A DNA stretch of 43,688 nucleotides from NCBI GenBank assembly GCA_009782875.1, contig WRIE01000023.1:1-43688 (forward strand). Direction: 5' to 3'. Both the position numbers and the translations under genes were made by a program. The notes beneath the pieces were generated by a model. It was not told the DNA's origin and made no database searches. It worked only from the letters and a program-made list of their open reading frames with translations. Shown here one piece after another: positions 16,398 to 24,717 of the stretch. This DNA is from Eubacteriaceae bacterium (GTDB lineage: Bacteria > Bacillota > Clostridia > Eubacteriales > Anaerofustaceae). The stretch's first letter is position 1; every line of letters begins with the position of its first letter.

Positions 16398-16724
16398 ATG
16401 AGCAAATCAAAAACAGCTGGCGCCAAGGCAAAGAAATCTAGCAATAACAAGAAATCTGCTGGCGCCAAGCAATCAACAGCAACAACAACAAAGCAGCAAG
16501 CGGCATCCAAGCCCGTTGCGAGCACCGCAAAAAAACCCGGGATTTTTAAACGGATCGGAAATTTTATCACTTCCTCTTACGACGAATTGAAGAAAGTTTC
16601 TTGGCCTACCAGGAAAGAGCTGTTTAGCCATACTTGGGTTGTGATCATTATGTGTGCGTTTTTTTCTGTGGTCGTATTTCTCTTTGACTCACTGTTCGGC
16701 AGATTAATCAAATTGTTGATGTGA
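16398..16724 (+). CDS. secE: preprotein translocase subunit SecE
   Basis: SecE clamps SecY in the Sec protein-export channel. The protein has a long, low-complexity Lys/Ala/Thr/Ser-rich N-terminal extension (about 45 residues). The core starts at PGIFKRIGNFITSSYDELKK, has the conserved VSWPTRKEL and ends with one membrane segment (VVIIMCAFFSVVVFLFDSLF). 108 residues is long for a one-helix SecE because of the extension. AGAGG precedes the ATG. It lies between rpmG and nusG. Confidence 0.93.
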   Translation: MSKSKTAGAKAKKSSNNKKSAGAKQSTATTTKQQAASKPVASTAKKPGIFKRIGNFITSSYDELKKVSWPTRKELFSHTWVVIIMCAFFSVVVFLFDSLFGRLIKLLM

Positions 16725-16737
16725 TGTAGGGGGTCTA

Positions 16738-17292
16738 ATGGATGAGGCACTAAGCGCGAAATGGTATGTTGCGCACACTTATTCTGGATATGAGAACAAA
16801 GTAAAAGCGAATATCGAGGCAGCTGTCCAATCAAGGAATATGGAAGATGTGATCCTTGAGGTTGTGGTGCCACTGCATGAAGTCGAGGAGACCAAAAGCG
16901 GAAAGCGCACAACTGCGATGAAGAAAATATTCCCCGGTTATGTCTTGGTCAAGATGCATATGACCGACGAATCTTGGTTTGTCGTCAGAAATACCAGGGG
17001 CGTCACCGGTTTTGTTGGCCCAGGCAGCAAGCCTGTGGCGCTGTCCAATGAGGAACTCGTCAATCTGGGCGTTGTCGCCCCTGAAGATCCCGATTTGGCC
17101 TTGGAGCCATCTTACCCGATGATCGATCTTCACGTTGGCGAGGATATCCGCGTGATCGGCGGTCCTTTTGAAGGATTTGAAGGCCGCATTGAAGAGCTGA
17201 AAATCAGCCAAAGGAAATTAAGGGTCAATATCTCGATATTTGGAAGAGAAACCCCGGTCGAATTGGATTTCGACCATATTGAAAAGCTATAG
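16738..17292 (+). CDS. nusG: transcription termination/antitermination protein NusG
   Basis: NusG binds RNA polymerase and links transcription to translation. The NGN domain starts AKWYVAHTYSGYENKVKANI and contains KKIFPGYVLVKMHMTD and NTRGVTGFVGPGSKPVALS. The C-terminal KOW domain reads GEDIRVIGGPFEGFEGRIEE. The 184-residue length is standard. The site AGGGGG lies 6 bases before the ATG, and the gene follows secE by 13 bases. Confidence 0.97.
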   Translation: MDEALSAKWYVAHTYSGYENKVKANIEAAVQSRNMEDVILEVVVPLHEVEETKSGKRTTAMKKIFPGYVLVKMHMTDESWFVVRNTRGVTGFVGPGSKPVALSNEELVNLGVVAPEDPDLALEPSYPMIDLHVGEDIRVIGGPFEGFEGRIEELKISQRKLRVNISIFGRETPVELDFDHIEKL

Positions 17293-17312
17293 AGCTTATG
17301 AGGAGTTAGAAA

Positions 17313-17738
17313 ATGGCAAAGAAAGTAACCGGACTAATAAAACTGCAGATCGTAGCAGGCAAAGCCACACCGGCGCCACCGGTTGGGCCTGCCCTCGGCC
17401 AACACGGCGTGAACATTATGAACTTCTGCAAAGAGTACAATGCCAGGACCCAAGGCCAGGCAGGCTTGATCGTTCCTGTTGTGATAACTGTGTACCAAGA
17501 CGGTACATTCACATTTGTGACTAAGACACCTCCTGCCTCTGAGCTAATCAAGAAAGCTCTTGACTTGCCATCCGGATCGGCAAGGCCGAATGAAACCAAA
17601 GTCGGCACTCTTACCAGAGAGCAAGTCACTGAAATTGCCAACCAAAAAATGCAGGATCTCAACGCTGCCGACCTTGAGGCTGCTATCCGCATGATTGAGG
17701 GCACAGCCCGCAGCATGGGTGTCCTTGTTGCCGGATAA
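17313..17738 (+). CDS. rplK: 50S ribosomal protein L11
   Basis: L11 forms the base of the GTPase-associated stalk with 23S r[23 protein letters not shown] starts the N-terminal domain, followed by [20 protein letters not shown], and the RNA-binding C-terminal domain ends in [13 protein letters not shown]. 141 residues is standard. AGGAG lies before the ATG, 20 bases after nusG. Confidence 0.98.
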   Translation: MAKKVTGLIKLQIVAGKATPAPPVGPALGQHGVNIMNFCKEYNARTQGQAGLIVPVVITVYQDGTFTFVTKTPPASELIKKALDLPSGSARPNETKVGTLTREQVTEIANQKMQDLNAADLEAAIRMIEGTARSMGVLVAG

Positions 17739-17789
17739 CAATTAAAAAGCCGTTATTGTGGGAGGCTTATATACCACAGGAGAATCAAA

Positions 17790-18479
17790 ATGAAAAGATC
17801 AAGACGATACAAAGAAAAAAAAGCCATGGTAGAGCACATGAAGCTCTATGAGTTTGAAGAAGGCGTAGAGCTCATCAAACAGATGTCTTCAGCCAAGTTC
17901 GATGAAACTATTGAGCTTCATGTCAAACTTGGAGTGGATTCCCGCCATGCTGACCAGCAAGTGAGGGGCGCTATCGTGCTGCCCCACGGAACCGGCAAAC
18001 AAATGCGCGTCCTTGTTTTCGCCAAAGGCGACAAAGCAAGGGAAGCTGAAGAGGCTGGCGCAGATTATGTCGGGGCTGACGATTACGTAGACAAAATCCA
18101 AAAAGAAAACTGGATGGAATTTGACGCTGTGATCGCCACACCAGATATGATGGGAGTAGTCGGAAAACTCGGCCGCGTCCTAGGGCCAAGAGGCCTTATG
18201 CCAAACCCGAAAACCGGCACAGTCACAATGGAAGTGGGCCAAGCCATCAAAGACGCTAAAGCGGGCAAGATCGAATACAGGCTTGACAAAACCAATATCA
18301 TCCATTGCCCAGTTGGAAAGAGCTCATTTTCCAATGAGGCGTTGCTTGACAACATCAACGCCCTTGTAGACGCGGTAAAAAAAGCCAAGCCATCTGCGGC
18401 TAAAGGCCAGTATTTCAAGAGTGTGGCGCTAGCTGCCACCATGAGCCCGTCAGTCAAGCTCTCAACCGCCAGGCTATAG
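17790..18479 (+). CDS. rplA: 50S ribosomal protein L1
   Basis: L1 forms the mobile L1 stalk and commonly represses its own operon. The start [10 protein letters not shown] follows AGGAGAATCAAA. Family stretches include [20 protein letters not shown] and [13 protein letters not shown], the signature [20 protein letters not shown], and a regular C-terminus (VKLSTARL). The 229 residues are complete. rplK lies 51 bases upstream. A 149-base gap with the L10 leader separates it from rplJ. Confidence 0.98.
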   Translation: MKRSRRYKEKKAMVEHMKLYEFEEGVELIKQMSSAKFDETIELHVKLGVDSRHADQQVRGAIVLPHGTGKQMRVLVFAKGDKAREAEEAGADYVGADDYVDKIQKENWMEFDAVIATPDMMGVVGKLGRVLGPRGLMPNPKTGTVTMEVGQAIKDAKAGKIEYRLDKTNIIHCPVGKSSFSNEALLDNINALVDAVKKAKPSAAKGQYFKSVALAATMSPSVKLSTARL

Positions 18480-18509
18480 GCATACAGCTAAATTACCAAA
18501 TTAAATAAA

Positions 18510-18611
18510 ACAGCCTAAGACAGCAGGCGCTGCAATGCATAATTCTGCCGAGGCAAAAAGCTTAAGCATAAGCTCTTTGTCTTTAAACGGACAAAGAGCT
18601 TACATTTTTTG
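18510..18611 (+). promoter_or_regulatory. ribosomal protein L10 leader with attenuator
   Basis: The RNA element CCTAAGACAGCAGGCGC ... CTGCCGAGG (about 18514-18553) matches the kink-turn core of the L10 leader, which binds the L10-(L12) complex. A strong 13-base-pair stem follows (18569-18581 with 18590-18602), then a six-T run: an attenuator that stops transcription before rplJ. Feedback control of rplJ-rplL by L10 is known for this family; the elements here are seen directly. Confidence 0.88.
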
Positions 18612-18628
18612 CAAAGAAGGAGGAGATC

Positions 18629-19144
18629 ATGGCTTCACCAAAAATTCTTGAATCAAAAAAGCTAATTGTAGCTGAAATTACAGAAAAGATGAGAGAAGCG
18701 AAAGCTTTTGTTATTGTGGACTATAAAGGAATTAATGTCGAGCAAGTCTCAGAGTTGCGCACTAGCGCGCGCAATGCAGGCATAACTTATAAAATTTATA
18801 AAAATACTTTTATGCGTTTTGCCGCCCGCGAGCTCGGATATGACGGGCTTGTAGAGCACTTGGAAGGGCCAAGCGCCATCGTGTTCAGTGATGACGAGGT
18901 TGCGCCGGCAAAACTAGTCAGCGATTTTGTGAGAGAGCACAGGCTGCCGTTCTTGGCATTCAAAGTAGGAATTGTCGACGGCAATTTAACTACCGCTGAG
19001 GATCTGGCCAAATTAGCACAGCTCCCGTCAAAGGAAGCGCTTCTCGCAAAAGCGATTGGCAGCATCAATGCCCCAATCGCAAAATTCGTGTATCTTATTG
19101 ACGCAATACGAAAACAAGCTGAAGAAACGCAAGCAGCAAGCTAG
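18629..19144 (+). CDS. rplJ: 50S ribosomal protein L10
   Basis: L10 anchors the L7/L12 dimers on the ribosomal stalk. The protein starts MASPKILESKKLIVAEITEK, with the family stretch AFVIVDYKGINVEQVSELR, then NAGITYKIYKNTFMRFAARE. The helical C-terminus (PIAKFVYLIDAIRKQAEETQ) holds the L12 dimers. AGGAGG lies 6 bases before the ATG. Its transcription is gated by the L10 leader just upstream; rplL follows after 31 bases. 171 residues is typical. Confidence 0.97.
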   Translation: MASPKILESKKLIVAEITEKMREAKAFVIVDYKGINVEQVSELRTSARNAGITYKIYKNTFMRFAARELGYDGLVEHLEGPSAIVFSDDEVAPAKLVSDFVREHRLPFLAFKVGIVDGNLTTAEDLAKLAQLPSKEALLAKAIGSINAPIAKFVYLIDAIRKQAEETQAAS

Positions 19145-19175
19145 CCATAGATAACACCCCAATAGGAGGAAAAAA

Positions 19176-19559
19176 ATGTCAGAGACTTATCAAGCAATTA
19201 TTGACGAGATTAAAACACTGTCAGTCTTACAACTCAATGAGCTGGTAAAAGAGCTCGAAGAAGCATTTGGCGTCAGCGCCGCCGCGCCGGTAGGCGTAGC
19301 AGGCGGCGGAGCAGCCGTTGCCGAAGCCGTCGAAGAGAAAACAGAATTCGACGCCGTGCTGGTAGACGCTGGAGCCGAGAAATTAAAAGTCGTCAAAGCA
19401 GTCAGGGAACTCACAGGTTTGGCATTAAAAGAAGCCAAAGAGATCGTCGACAATTGCGGAACCGACCCCAAAGCCCTTAAAGAAGCCGTCTCAAAAGAGG
19501 AAGCCGAAATCATCAAAACCAAAATTGAAGAAGTTGGCGGAAAAATCGAGATCAGGTAA
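19176..19559 (+). CDS. rplL: 50S ribosomal protein L7/L12
   Basis: The stalk protein that recruits translation factors. N-terminal dimerisation part ([20 protein letters not shown]), an Ala/Gly-rich hinge ([20 protein letters not shown]), and the C-terminal domain ([25 protein letters not shown]-like [16 protein letters not shown]). 127 residues is standard. AGGAGG lies about 6 bases before the ATG. It is the last gene of the operon; a terminator follows and rpoB is not here. Confidence 0.98.
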   Translation: MSETYQAIIDEIKTLSVLQLNELVKELEEAFGVSAAAPVGVAGGGAAVAEAVEEKTEFDAVLVDAGAEKLKVVKAVRELTGLALKEAKEIVDNCGTDPKALKEAVSKEEAEIIKTKIEEVGGKIEIR

Positions 19560-19567
19560 TATCAGCC

Positions 19568-19608
19568 AAAGAGCCTTTATGGGATTTTTTCCACAAAGGC
19601 TCTTTTTT
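19568..19608 (+). terminator. terminator of the ribosomal protein operon
   Basis: AAAGAGCCTTT (19568-19578) pairs perfectly with AAAGGCTCTTT (19595-19605) and runs into a T tract, 8 bases after the rplL stop. Confidence 0.9.
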
Positions 19609-19777
19609 ATTCATGGGTTGCTTTCTCAATCGCTTTGAATGCTTTCATCATTCAGATTCAGGTATATTCTTGGGCAACGCAGCGCTCTAAGCGCTTAGGC
19701 TAGCCATCAAGGGCTCGCATCTAGGTTACGCCCCTGCTTCAAGCGCAATCCAGAGCGCTATTTGGCTCGTTATTGGC

Positions 19778-21433
19778 TTACTTGTTTCGCAATACAAAAC
19801 GCTTTATTTTTCCGTTGAATGTCTTTGGAAGCTCTTCTAAAAACTCTATAACCCTCGGATATTTGTATGGGGCAGTGATAGCCTTGACGAAGTTCTGTAT
19901 TTCAACTTTTAATTCGTCTGAAGGCGCAAATCCTTTGTTAAGCACTATGGAAGCTTTAAGCACTTGCCCCCTGATTTCATCCGGAACCCCGGTGATCGCG
20001 CACTCCATAACCGCAGGGTGCCTCATCAATGCGCTTTCGACCTCGAATGGACCAACCCGGTAACCGGATGTCTTTATGACATCATCGCTTCTGCCTTCAA
20101 ACCACAAGAACCCTTGCTCATCCATCACAGCCAAGTCTCCTGTGTAGTACACACCTGTGGCAAATGTGTCGTAGGTGCGCTCTGCGTCCTGGTAGTACTC
20201 TTGGAACAGCCCGATAGGGATCTTGCCGCCATCAAGCATTATTGAAATTTGGCCTACATCGCCAGTAGCGGCAAACTTTCCATTTTCATCCACCATCTTG
20301 ATGTTGTACAAGGCATTAGGTTTTCCAAGTGAGCCGGGCTTTGGCTCCATCCATTTGAATGTTCCCGCTATAATCACGCTTTCGCTTTGGCCAAACCCTT
20401 CCCTGATCTTAATCCCTGTCTTTTTATGCCAGATATTATACACTTCAGCGTTCAATGGCTCCCCGGCTGTAGTCATGTGCTTGATATGGTTAAAGTCCCT
20501 GCCGTCAAGATCTTCGCGGATTAAAAACCTGAATATTGTCGGAGGCGCGCAAAATGAAGTGATAGGCTGGGATTCCATCATGCCCAGCAAATTCTGTGGA
20601 TTGAAGCTCTCCATGTCATGCACTAGAACTGCGCATCCGCAAAGCCACTGGCCATAAATCTTGCTCCATGCGCACTTGGCCCATCCAGTTTCCGCTACAC
20701 TGTAGTGCAAACCGTTGTTTTCGCAAGCGCTCCAATAGTAGGCTGTTGTGATATGGCCAAGAGGGTACTTGTAGTTATGTGCGACAATTTTCGGGTTGCC
20801 GGAAGTGCCCGAGGTAAAGTACATCAACATCAAATCCCCGTCACAGGGAAAATCGTCCGGCTTCTCATACACATCGCTCATTGCTGCCAGCGCAAGGTCA
20901 ATATTGTCCCAGCCTTCACGGCTTGGAAAGCCGCCCACATAAGCTTTTGCGACATCCCGCCCGATATTTGAAATAGCCAGCTCGATGTCGTCTAAATGAT
21001 CCTCAAGGCCAATGCATATAGCCATCTTCACATTTGCCGAATAGAAACGGTATTCAAAATCTTTGCTTTTGAGCTGCTCAGTAGCGGGCACACAAATCGC
21101 GCCGATCCTGTGCAAACCAACAGACAAATACCAATAATGGTGTGCATGCTTCAATGTCAAAAGCACCACGTCTGATTTTCCAATGCCTTTTGACAAGAAA
21201 TAATTTGCTGCTTGGCAGCTTAGTTTTTTGATGTCCAGGAAGGTAAATGTTTTTTTGTTTCCAAAATCATCTACGTACACCAGCGCGGTTTTTTCGGGCT
21301 CTTTGTCAGCCCAATAATCAACAACATCGAACGCAAAGTTAAACTTTTCTGGTTCAATAATTGAAAAATTTTCATTAAAATCTTCGTATGAGTCAAAATC
21401 TACTTGTTTTAAATATTTATGCAATAATTCCAT
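19778..21433 (-). CDS. AMP-forming acyl-CoA synthetase
   Basis: Activates a carboxylic acid to its CoA thioester through an acyl-AMP. Core motifs of the ANL family are seen: the P-loop-like YFTSGTSGNPKIV (about 205-217), the adenylate-binding GEPLNAEVYNIWHKKTGIKI followed by REGFGQSE, YYTGDLAVMDEQGFLWFEGR, the hinge SDDVIKTSGYRVGPFEVESA, and the C-terminal catalytic lysine in FNGKIKRF. The 551 residues and overall pattern match the medium-chain acyl-CoA or acetyl-CoA synthetase branch (ACSM-like); the substrate cannot be told. AGGGG lies before the ATG, but within a hairpin that ends in eight T. The gene stands alone and has an unusual 215-base leader. Confidence 0.9.
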   Translation of the reverse strand: MELLHKYLKQVDFDSYEDFNENFSIIEPEKFNFAFDVVDYWADKEPEKTALVYVDDFGNKKTFTFLDIKKLSCQAANYFLSKGIGKSDVVLLTLKHAHHYWYLSVGLHRIGAICVPATEQLKSKDFEYRFYSANVKMAICIGLEDHLDDIELAISNIGRDVAKAYVGGFPSREGWDNIDLALAAMSDVYEKPDDFPCDGDLMLMYFTSGTSGNPKIVAHNYKYPLGHITTAYYWSACENNGLHYSVAETGWAKCAWSKIYGQWLCGCAVLVHDMESFNPQNLLGMMESQPITSFCAPPTIFRFLIREDLDGRDFNHIKHMTTAGEPLNAEVYNIWHKKTGIKIREGFGQSESVIIAGTFKWMEPKPGSLGKPNALYNIKMVDENGKFAATGDVGQISIMLDGGKIPIGLFQEYYQDAERTYDTFATGVYYTGDLAVMDEQGFLWFEGRSDDVIKTSGYRVGPFEVESALMRHPAVMECAITGVPDEIRGQVLKASIVLNKGFAPSDELKVEIQNFVKAITAPYKYPRVIEFLEELPKTFNGKIKRFVLRNK

Positions 21434-21434
21434 T

Positions 21435-21477
21435 AAAAAAAACCCCTGTTTTAAACCCTATAATCAGGATTAAGGGG
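21435..21477 (-). promoter_or_regulatory. hairpin masking the synthetase ribosome site
   Basis: On the minus strand CCCC (21474-21477) with TTAATCC pairs with GGGTTTAA...GGGG (ending at 21443). The right arm contains AGGGG, the only candidate ribosome site of the acyl-CoA synthetase gene. Eight T follow directly, then TAATG-type start context (ATG at 21433). The structure can serve as a terminator or as a sequestor of the ribosome site. Confidence 0.45.
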
Positions 21478-21516
21478 ACCGCCAATTTTAAAAATTGAAA
21501 ACCAGAGTGTCCACCG

Positions 21517-21618
21517 TCAATCCCTTCTCAAAGCACTAAAAAACAATCCGCTTTTGCGGAATCTAACGGCTACATTTCCGGTTATGCACTTTTCATGGGT
21601 AATCAGTTTGAATCTCAT
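21517..21618 (-). CDS. 33-codon upstream ORF in the synthetase leader
   Basis: A short gene (MRFKLITHEKCITGNVAVRF, then RKSGLFFSALRRD) with a strong ribosome site AAGGAG 5 bases before its ATG, and a good promoter 37 bases before it. The protein is basic and not recognised. A 5-base-pair hairpin with a six-T run lies inside the ORF (about 21537-21561), so ribosome movement over it could control read-through into the acyl-CoA synthetase gene 84 bases downstream. It could instead be an independent small protein. Confidence 0.5.
   Translation of the reverse strand: MRFKLITHEKCITGNVAVRFRKSGLFFSALRRD
21537..21561 (-). terminator. terminator-like hairpin inside the upstream ORF
   Basis: TCCGC pairs with GCGGA around AAAA on the minus strand, followed by TTG and six T. 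It may end tatD transcripts or act as an attenuator of the acyl-CoA synthetase gene. The stem is short, so it is likely a weak terminator. Confidence 0.45.
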
Positions 21619-21654
21619 GCAGTCTCCTTCTCTCACTAATCGGCACTTTGTGCG

Positions 21655-21683
21655 ATTATATCAAGAACCAAGTGGAATGTAAA
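21655..21683 (-). promoter_or_regulatory. promoter of the acyl-CoA synthetase leader
   Basis: TTTACA (21678-21683) and a perfect TATAAT (21655-21660) are exactly 17 bases apart on the minus strand. The promoter lies just after the tatD stop and gives a leader of about 215 bases. Confidence 0.75.
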
Positions 21684-21698
21684 GAAAAATCACTTGTT

Positions 21699-22469
21699 TT
21701 AGCCAATCTGAAAAAAACCTAGGGCATTTGCGGCTGTAATATCTGCAATCTTGCTAGTTTCAAGACCAAATATCTCTGATATCTTTTCTGCGACATGCTC
21801 CACATAAAGAGGGTTGTTCCGCTTTCCCCTATGGGGATGGGGGGTCAAGTAAGGGCAGTCAGTCTCAATGAGCAGCCTGTCAAGGGGAATGTGTTTTACA
21901 GTTTCCCTTAGGCTGCCTGCGTTGGAGAAAGTGACTGGCCCGGAGATGGAAAAATAAATATTGTCTGAGAATGCCAAGTACCTTTCAAGCATCCCAGTGC
22001 TTTGGGAGAATGAGTGCAAAACCAATTTCCCGCTCTTGGGCAGGATTGTTGTGATGATGTCGTAGGTGTCTTTTGAAGCTTCCCTGGAATGGACCACGAT
22101 AGGCATTGCCATTTCGGCGCCGATAGCAAGCTGGCGCTCAAACACCTTCCTTTGGACATCCCTTGGCGAGTAATCGTAATGGTAATCAAGCCCGATTTCT
22201 CCCAAGGCGACACTTTTTTCATGGCTTAGCCAATCAATGAGCTTCGCCTCAAATCCTTCGGTGTAATCTTTCGAGTCATGGGGGTGCATCCCGCAAGCAG
22301 CGTACAAGAAATCGTGCCGTTTAGCCAAAACCAAAGAAAGATACGACGATTTTTCGTCGTATCCGCAATTAAGCACTTTCATTCCCGCCAAACCGATCTG
22401 TTTGATCAGCTCGTCACGGTCATTCACAAAAGCATTGTTTGTCAAATGCGCATGGGTGTCAAAGAGCAT
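21699..22469 (-). CDS. tatD: TatD-family metal-dependent deoxyribonuclease
   Basis: A TIM-barrel metal-dependent hydrolase of 256 residues, with 3'-5' exonuclease activity in studied members. The N-terminal metal site DTHAHL, ALGEIGLDYHYDYSP, the middle PIVVHSREASKDTYDIITT and the C-terminal IETDCPYLTPHPHRGKRNNP are all present, so the metal ligands are intact. It starts 15 bases after divIC, on the same strand. Role in DNA quality control is inferred from the family. Confidence 0.94.
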   Translation of the reverse strand: MLFDTHAHLTNNAFVNDRDELIKQIGLAGMKVLNCGYDEKSSYLSLVLAKRHDFLYAACGMHPHDSKDYTEGFEAKLIDWLSHEKSVALGEIGLDYHYDYSPRDVQRKVFERQLAIGAEMAMPIVVHSREASKDTYDIITTILPKSGKLVLHSFSQSTGMLERYLAFSDNIYFSISGPVTFSNAGSLRETVKHIPLDRLLIETDCPYLTPHPHRGKRNNPLYVEHVAEKISEIFGLETSKIADITAANALGFFQIG

Positions 22470-22484
22470 GCCAATAACCTGCCT

Positions 22485-22841
22485 CTATTTTTCTATGTCA
22501 ATAACTTCTGGATTCGAGTCAGTCAACAGATCCCCCTCATTAGGTTGTTGAGGATCCACCACAATCACGGTCTCGTCAGGATATATGTATCCAAGGTATT
22601 TCCTTGCCAAGTATTCGTAATGCTCGGGGGAGCCGAATTTTGAGATCTCGTCTTGGTAAAGCGCAGTAAGGCTAACCTCTTCTTCCAGCTTCTCCTCAAG
22701 TATGGCTTTCTTTTCAATTAGCTCTTTCTTTTTTGTGGAAAAAACCGTGGAGTTGTAAATAAATGGAACGAGCAAGAAAACAATCATGGCATAAATAAAC
22801 AGTTTGCTTCCTTTTTTCCTTCTTATTCTTCTTCTAGTCAT
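22485..22841 (-). CDS. divIC: FtsB/DivIC-type septum formation protein
   Basis: A bitopic cell-division protein of 118 residues. A basic N-terminus (MTRRRIRRKKGSK) precedes one membrane segment (LFIYAMIVFLLVPFIYNSTV) and a coiled coil (KKKELIEKKAILEEKLEEEV). The end contains SPEHYEYLARKYLGYIYPDE, the DivIC signature. It works at the septum with FtsL and DivIB/FtsQ. GGTGGAG lies 3-4 bases before the ATG. In Bacillus it follows yabP-yabQ; here it is linked to tatD instead. Confidence 0.9.
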   Translation of the reverse strand: MTRRRIRRKKGSKLFIYAMIVFLLVPFIYNSTVFSTKKKELIEKKAILEEKLEEEVSLTALYQDEISKFGSPEHYEYLARKYLGYIYPDETVIVVDPQQPNEGDLLTDSNPEVIDIEK

Positions 22842-23029
22842 AGCTCTCCACCAGTTTTATTTTTAATGAAAGTATAATGCATTTCACGCTATTTTAAAAG
22901 TTAATTCTTAAGTTTTTAAGAAAGTATTAATTTTTTTTTACTAATTCAAATCTATCAATTCCTGTCAAGCATAACAATAAAGCATTTATGAAATTAATTA
23001 CATGCTAACAGTGTCACATTTTTTACTAT

Positions 23030-23058
23030 TTGACAAGATTCAGAAAATCGTCTAATAT
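23030..23058 (+). promoter_or_regulatory. promoter of the cytosine methyltransferase
   Basis: A perfect TTGACA (23030-23035) and TAATAT (23053-23058), 17 bases apart, lie 12-15 bases before the gene. Confidence 0.75.
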
Positions 23059-23069
23059 CAAAAGAGGAC

Positions 23070-24026
23070 ATGATGGAGGGAATTTACTTGGGTTTTGACT
23101 TTATTGACTTGTTCGCCAGCATCGGAGGTTTCCACTTGGCAGCAAACCGCTACGGGGGGCGCTGCGTTTTTGCCAGCGAGATCGACAGCTATGCAATGAA
23201 GGCATATGAGTCGAATTTCGGCATGGCGCCTGCAGGCGACATCACAAAAATCCTAACTGAGGATATCCCTGCGCATGATGTGCTTTTTGCCGGCTTTCCA
23301 TGCCAGCCTTTCAGCATTATCGGCAAAATGGAAGGCTTCGAGGATACTCAGGGCACATTATTCTTTGAGATCGCCCGCATCTTGGAAGCAAAAAAGCCTG
23401 CATTCTTTATCTTGGAGAATGTCAAGATGCTTGCAGGCCACGACAAAGGCAGGACTTTGGCCACAATACTAAGCGCTTGCCAGGATATTGGCTACAAATC
23501 TACTTGGAGCGTGCTCAACGCTCTGGATTTTGGATTGCCCCAAAAACGCGAGCGCACAATAATCGTAGGTTTTCTCGACCACAATGTGGAATTCTTTTTC
23601 CCAGCGCCTATCGGTCCTGGCAATCTTGGGGATGTGCTCTTTGATGATGCGGATGTGCCCAAAAAGTACTTTGCCAGCGAGCAGATATTGGCGAAGCGCG
23701 CTGCACAGCACACAAGCGAGCACAACCCTGGCATATGGCATGAGAACAAGAGCAAGCATATCTCCAGTTACCCGTATTCCTGCGCCTTGAGGGCAGGGGC
23801 TTCCCACAACTACCTTTTGGTTAACGGGATAAGGCGCTTGACACCTAGGGAAATGCTCAGGCTCCAAGGTTTCCCGGACTCCTTCAAGATCGTTTGCTCT
23901 GACAACCAAACCCGCAATCAAGCAGGCAACGCTGTGCCAGTGGATGTCATAGCAGCAGTGTTGGGCAACGCCCTCAACGCCTCTGGAGACCTTTTTGAAA
24001 CCATTGCGCAAACAGGGCTGGCTTAA
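23070..24026 (+). CDS. orphan C5-cytosine DNA methyltransferase
   Basis: Methylates cytosine at C5 in DNA. Motif I (FIDLFASIGGFHLAANRYGG), the catalytic motif IV (FAGFPCQPFSIIG), motif VI (FFILENVK), motif VIII (PQKRERTIIVGF), and motif X (NQAGNAVPVDV) are intact in 318 residues. The target-recognition part between VIII and IX is short. Start choice: ATG at 23070 or 23073; a TTG at 23088 has the better ribosome site (GGAGGG, 7-base gap) and gives LGFDFIDLF, closer to the usual start. No endonuclease gene is adjacent; what follows is a decayed mobile element. A solitary or leftover methyltransferase is likely. Confidence 0.93.
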   Translation: MMEGIYLGFDFIDLFASIGGFHLAANRYGGRCVFASEIDSYAMKAYESNFGMAPAGDITKILTEDIPAHDVLFAGFPCQPFSIIGKMEGFEDTQGTLFFEIARILEAKKPAFFILENVKMLAGHDKGRTLATILSACQDIGYKSTWSVLNALDFGLPQKRERTIIVGFLDHNVEFFFPAPIGPGNLGDVLFDDADVPKKYFASEQILAKRAAQHTSEHNPGIWHENKSKHISSYPYSCALRAGASHNYLLVNGIRRLTPREMLRLQGFPDSFKIVCSDNQTRNQAGNAVPVDVIAAVLGNALNASGDLFETIAQTGLA

Positions 24027-24234
24027 ACAGAATAAATCGAATTTCGCCAGAATTCGGTTGAGATTCGATTATTCCCTGATCTTCCCATGCAAAAATGAAG
24101 GAAGGTCGCAACGGCGAAGAGAACGGATATGCCAACCTGCAACATCATAATGGAGCTTTGCCAAGAAGACGAAATTGTGCATGAGGTCGAAAAAAGGTTG
24201 ACGATTCCAAAACCTGCAGCGCAAGCAATTTCGA

Positions 24235-24396
24235 TACCCGCGATATTGTCAGCCATCTGCAAGACAAGGCTCGTTTTCCGATCGAGCTGGCGGCTCCAAG
24301 CACGTGAAGCCCCTCGTACAGCACGCCGTCCAACTCCACGTCAAGCCGGCTGAACCCTGTCGGGACACAAAGTGTGCTGCAAGAGATATCCGACAT
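24235..24396 (-). pseudogene. fragment of a DnaB-like helicase (Walker A part)
   Basis: The minus strand reads VPTGFSRLDVELDGVLYEGL, then HVLGAASSIGK, the Walker A approach of DnaB/RecA-type helicases of mobile elements. A shift just after the lysine continues as LVLQMADNIAG. Nothing recognisable joins on either side, so it is a fragment. The matching later part of the same protein type lies 1.6 kb away (25536-26293), on the wrong side for a simple interrupted gene. Confidence 0.6.
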
Positions 24397-24425
24397 GAAA
24401 CTGCGCGCAATAAGCTCCGCGGCTG

Positions 24426-24692
24426 TTGAGCCGCTTTCAGCAACAACATGAGCAGCCCCGCCACCCAGCCATAAGAGAGTTTTGGATTGGCGAGGAAAAC
24501 AACAGGATTGTCATCGGGATTTTTGACGACGCCAAGGCTGGGCAGACGAAAGAGGAGCTGCTGCCAGTGCAGGGCGAAGGCATGCTTTCGTTCGAACCTT
24601 ACCAGGACGGTTTTATTATAGGCAGCGGCAACTTGCTATATTGTTTTGTCGACGACATGGGCAACTTGGATCTCGAGCCTGTTGCCCCTTAA
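24426..24692 (+). pseudogene. coding-like fragment of unknown family
   Basis: An 88-residue frame opening with TTG. From residue 16 it reads like real protein: IREFWIGEENNRIVIGIFDD, then QTKEELLPVQGEGMLSFEPY and GFIIGSGNLLYCFVDDMGNL. The strand-turn-strand pattern suggests a beta-rich repeat. There is no ribosome site and the N-terminus overlaps the helicase fragment on the other strand, so it is probably the tail of a truncated gene. A very strong inverted repeat follows 26 bases after the stop. Confidence 0.4.
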
Positions 24693-24717
24693 GGCAGCCT
24701 CTAGGCTAAAAGGCAGA

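Noticed and set aside
23469..24011. 180-codon minus-strand frame inside the cytosine methyltransferase gene
   Set aside because: It is an antisense shadow: Cys-rich, with no ribosome site, and lying over a gene with all catalytic motifs.
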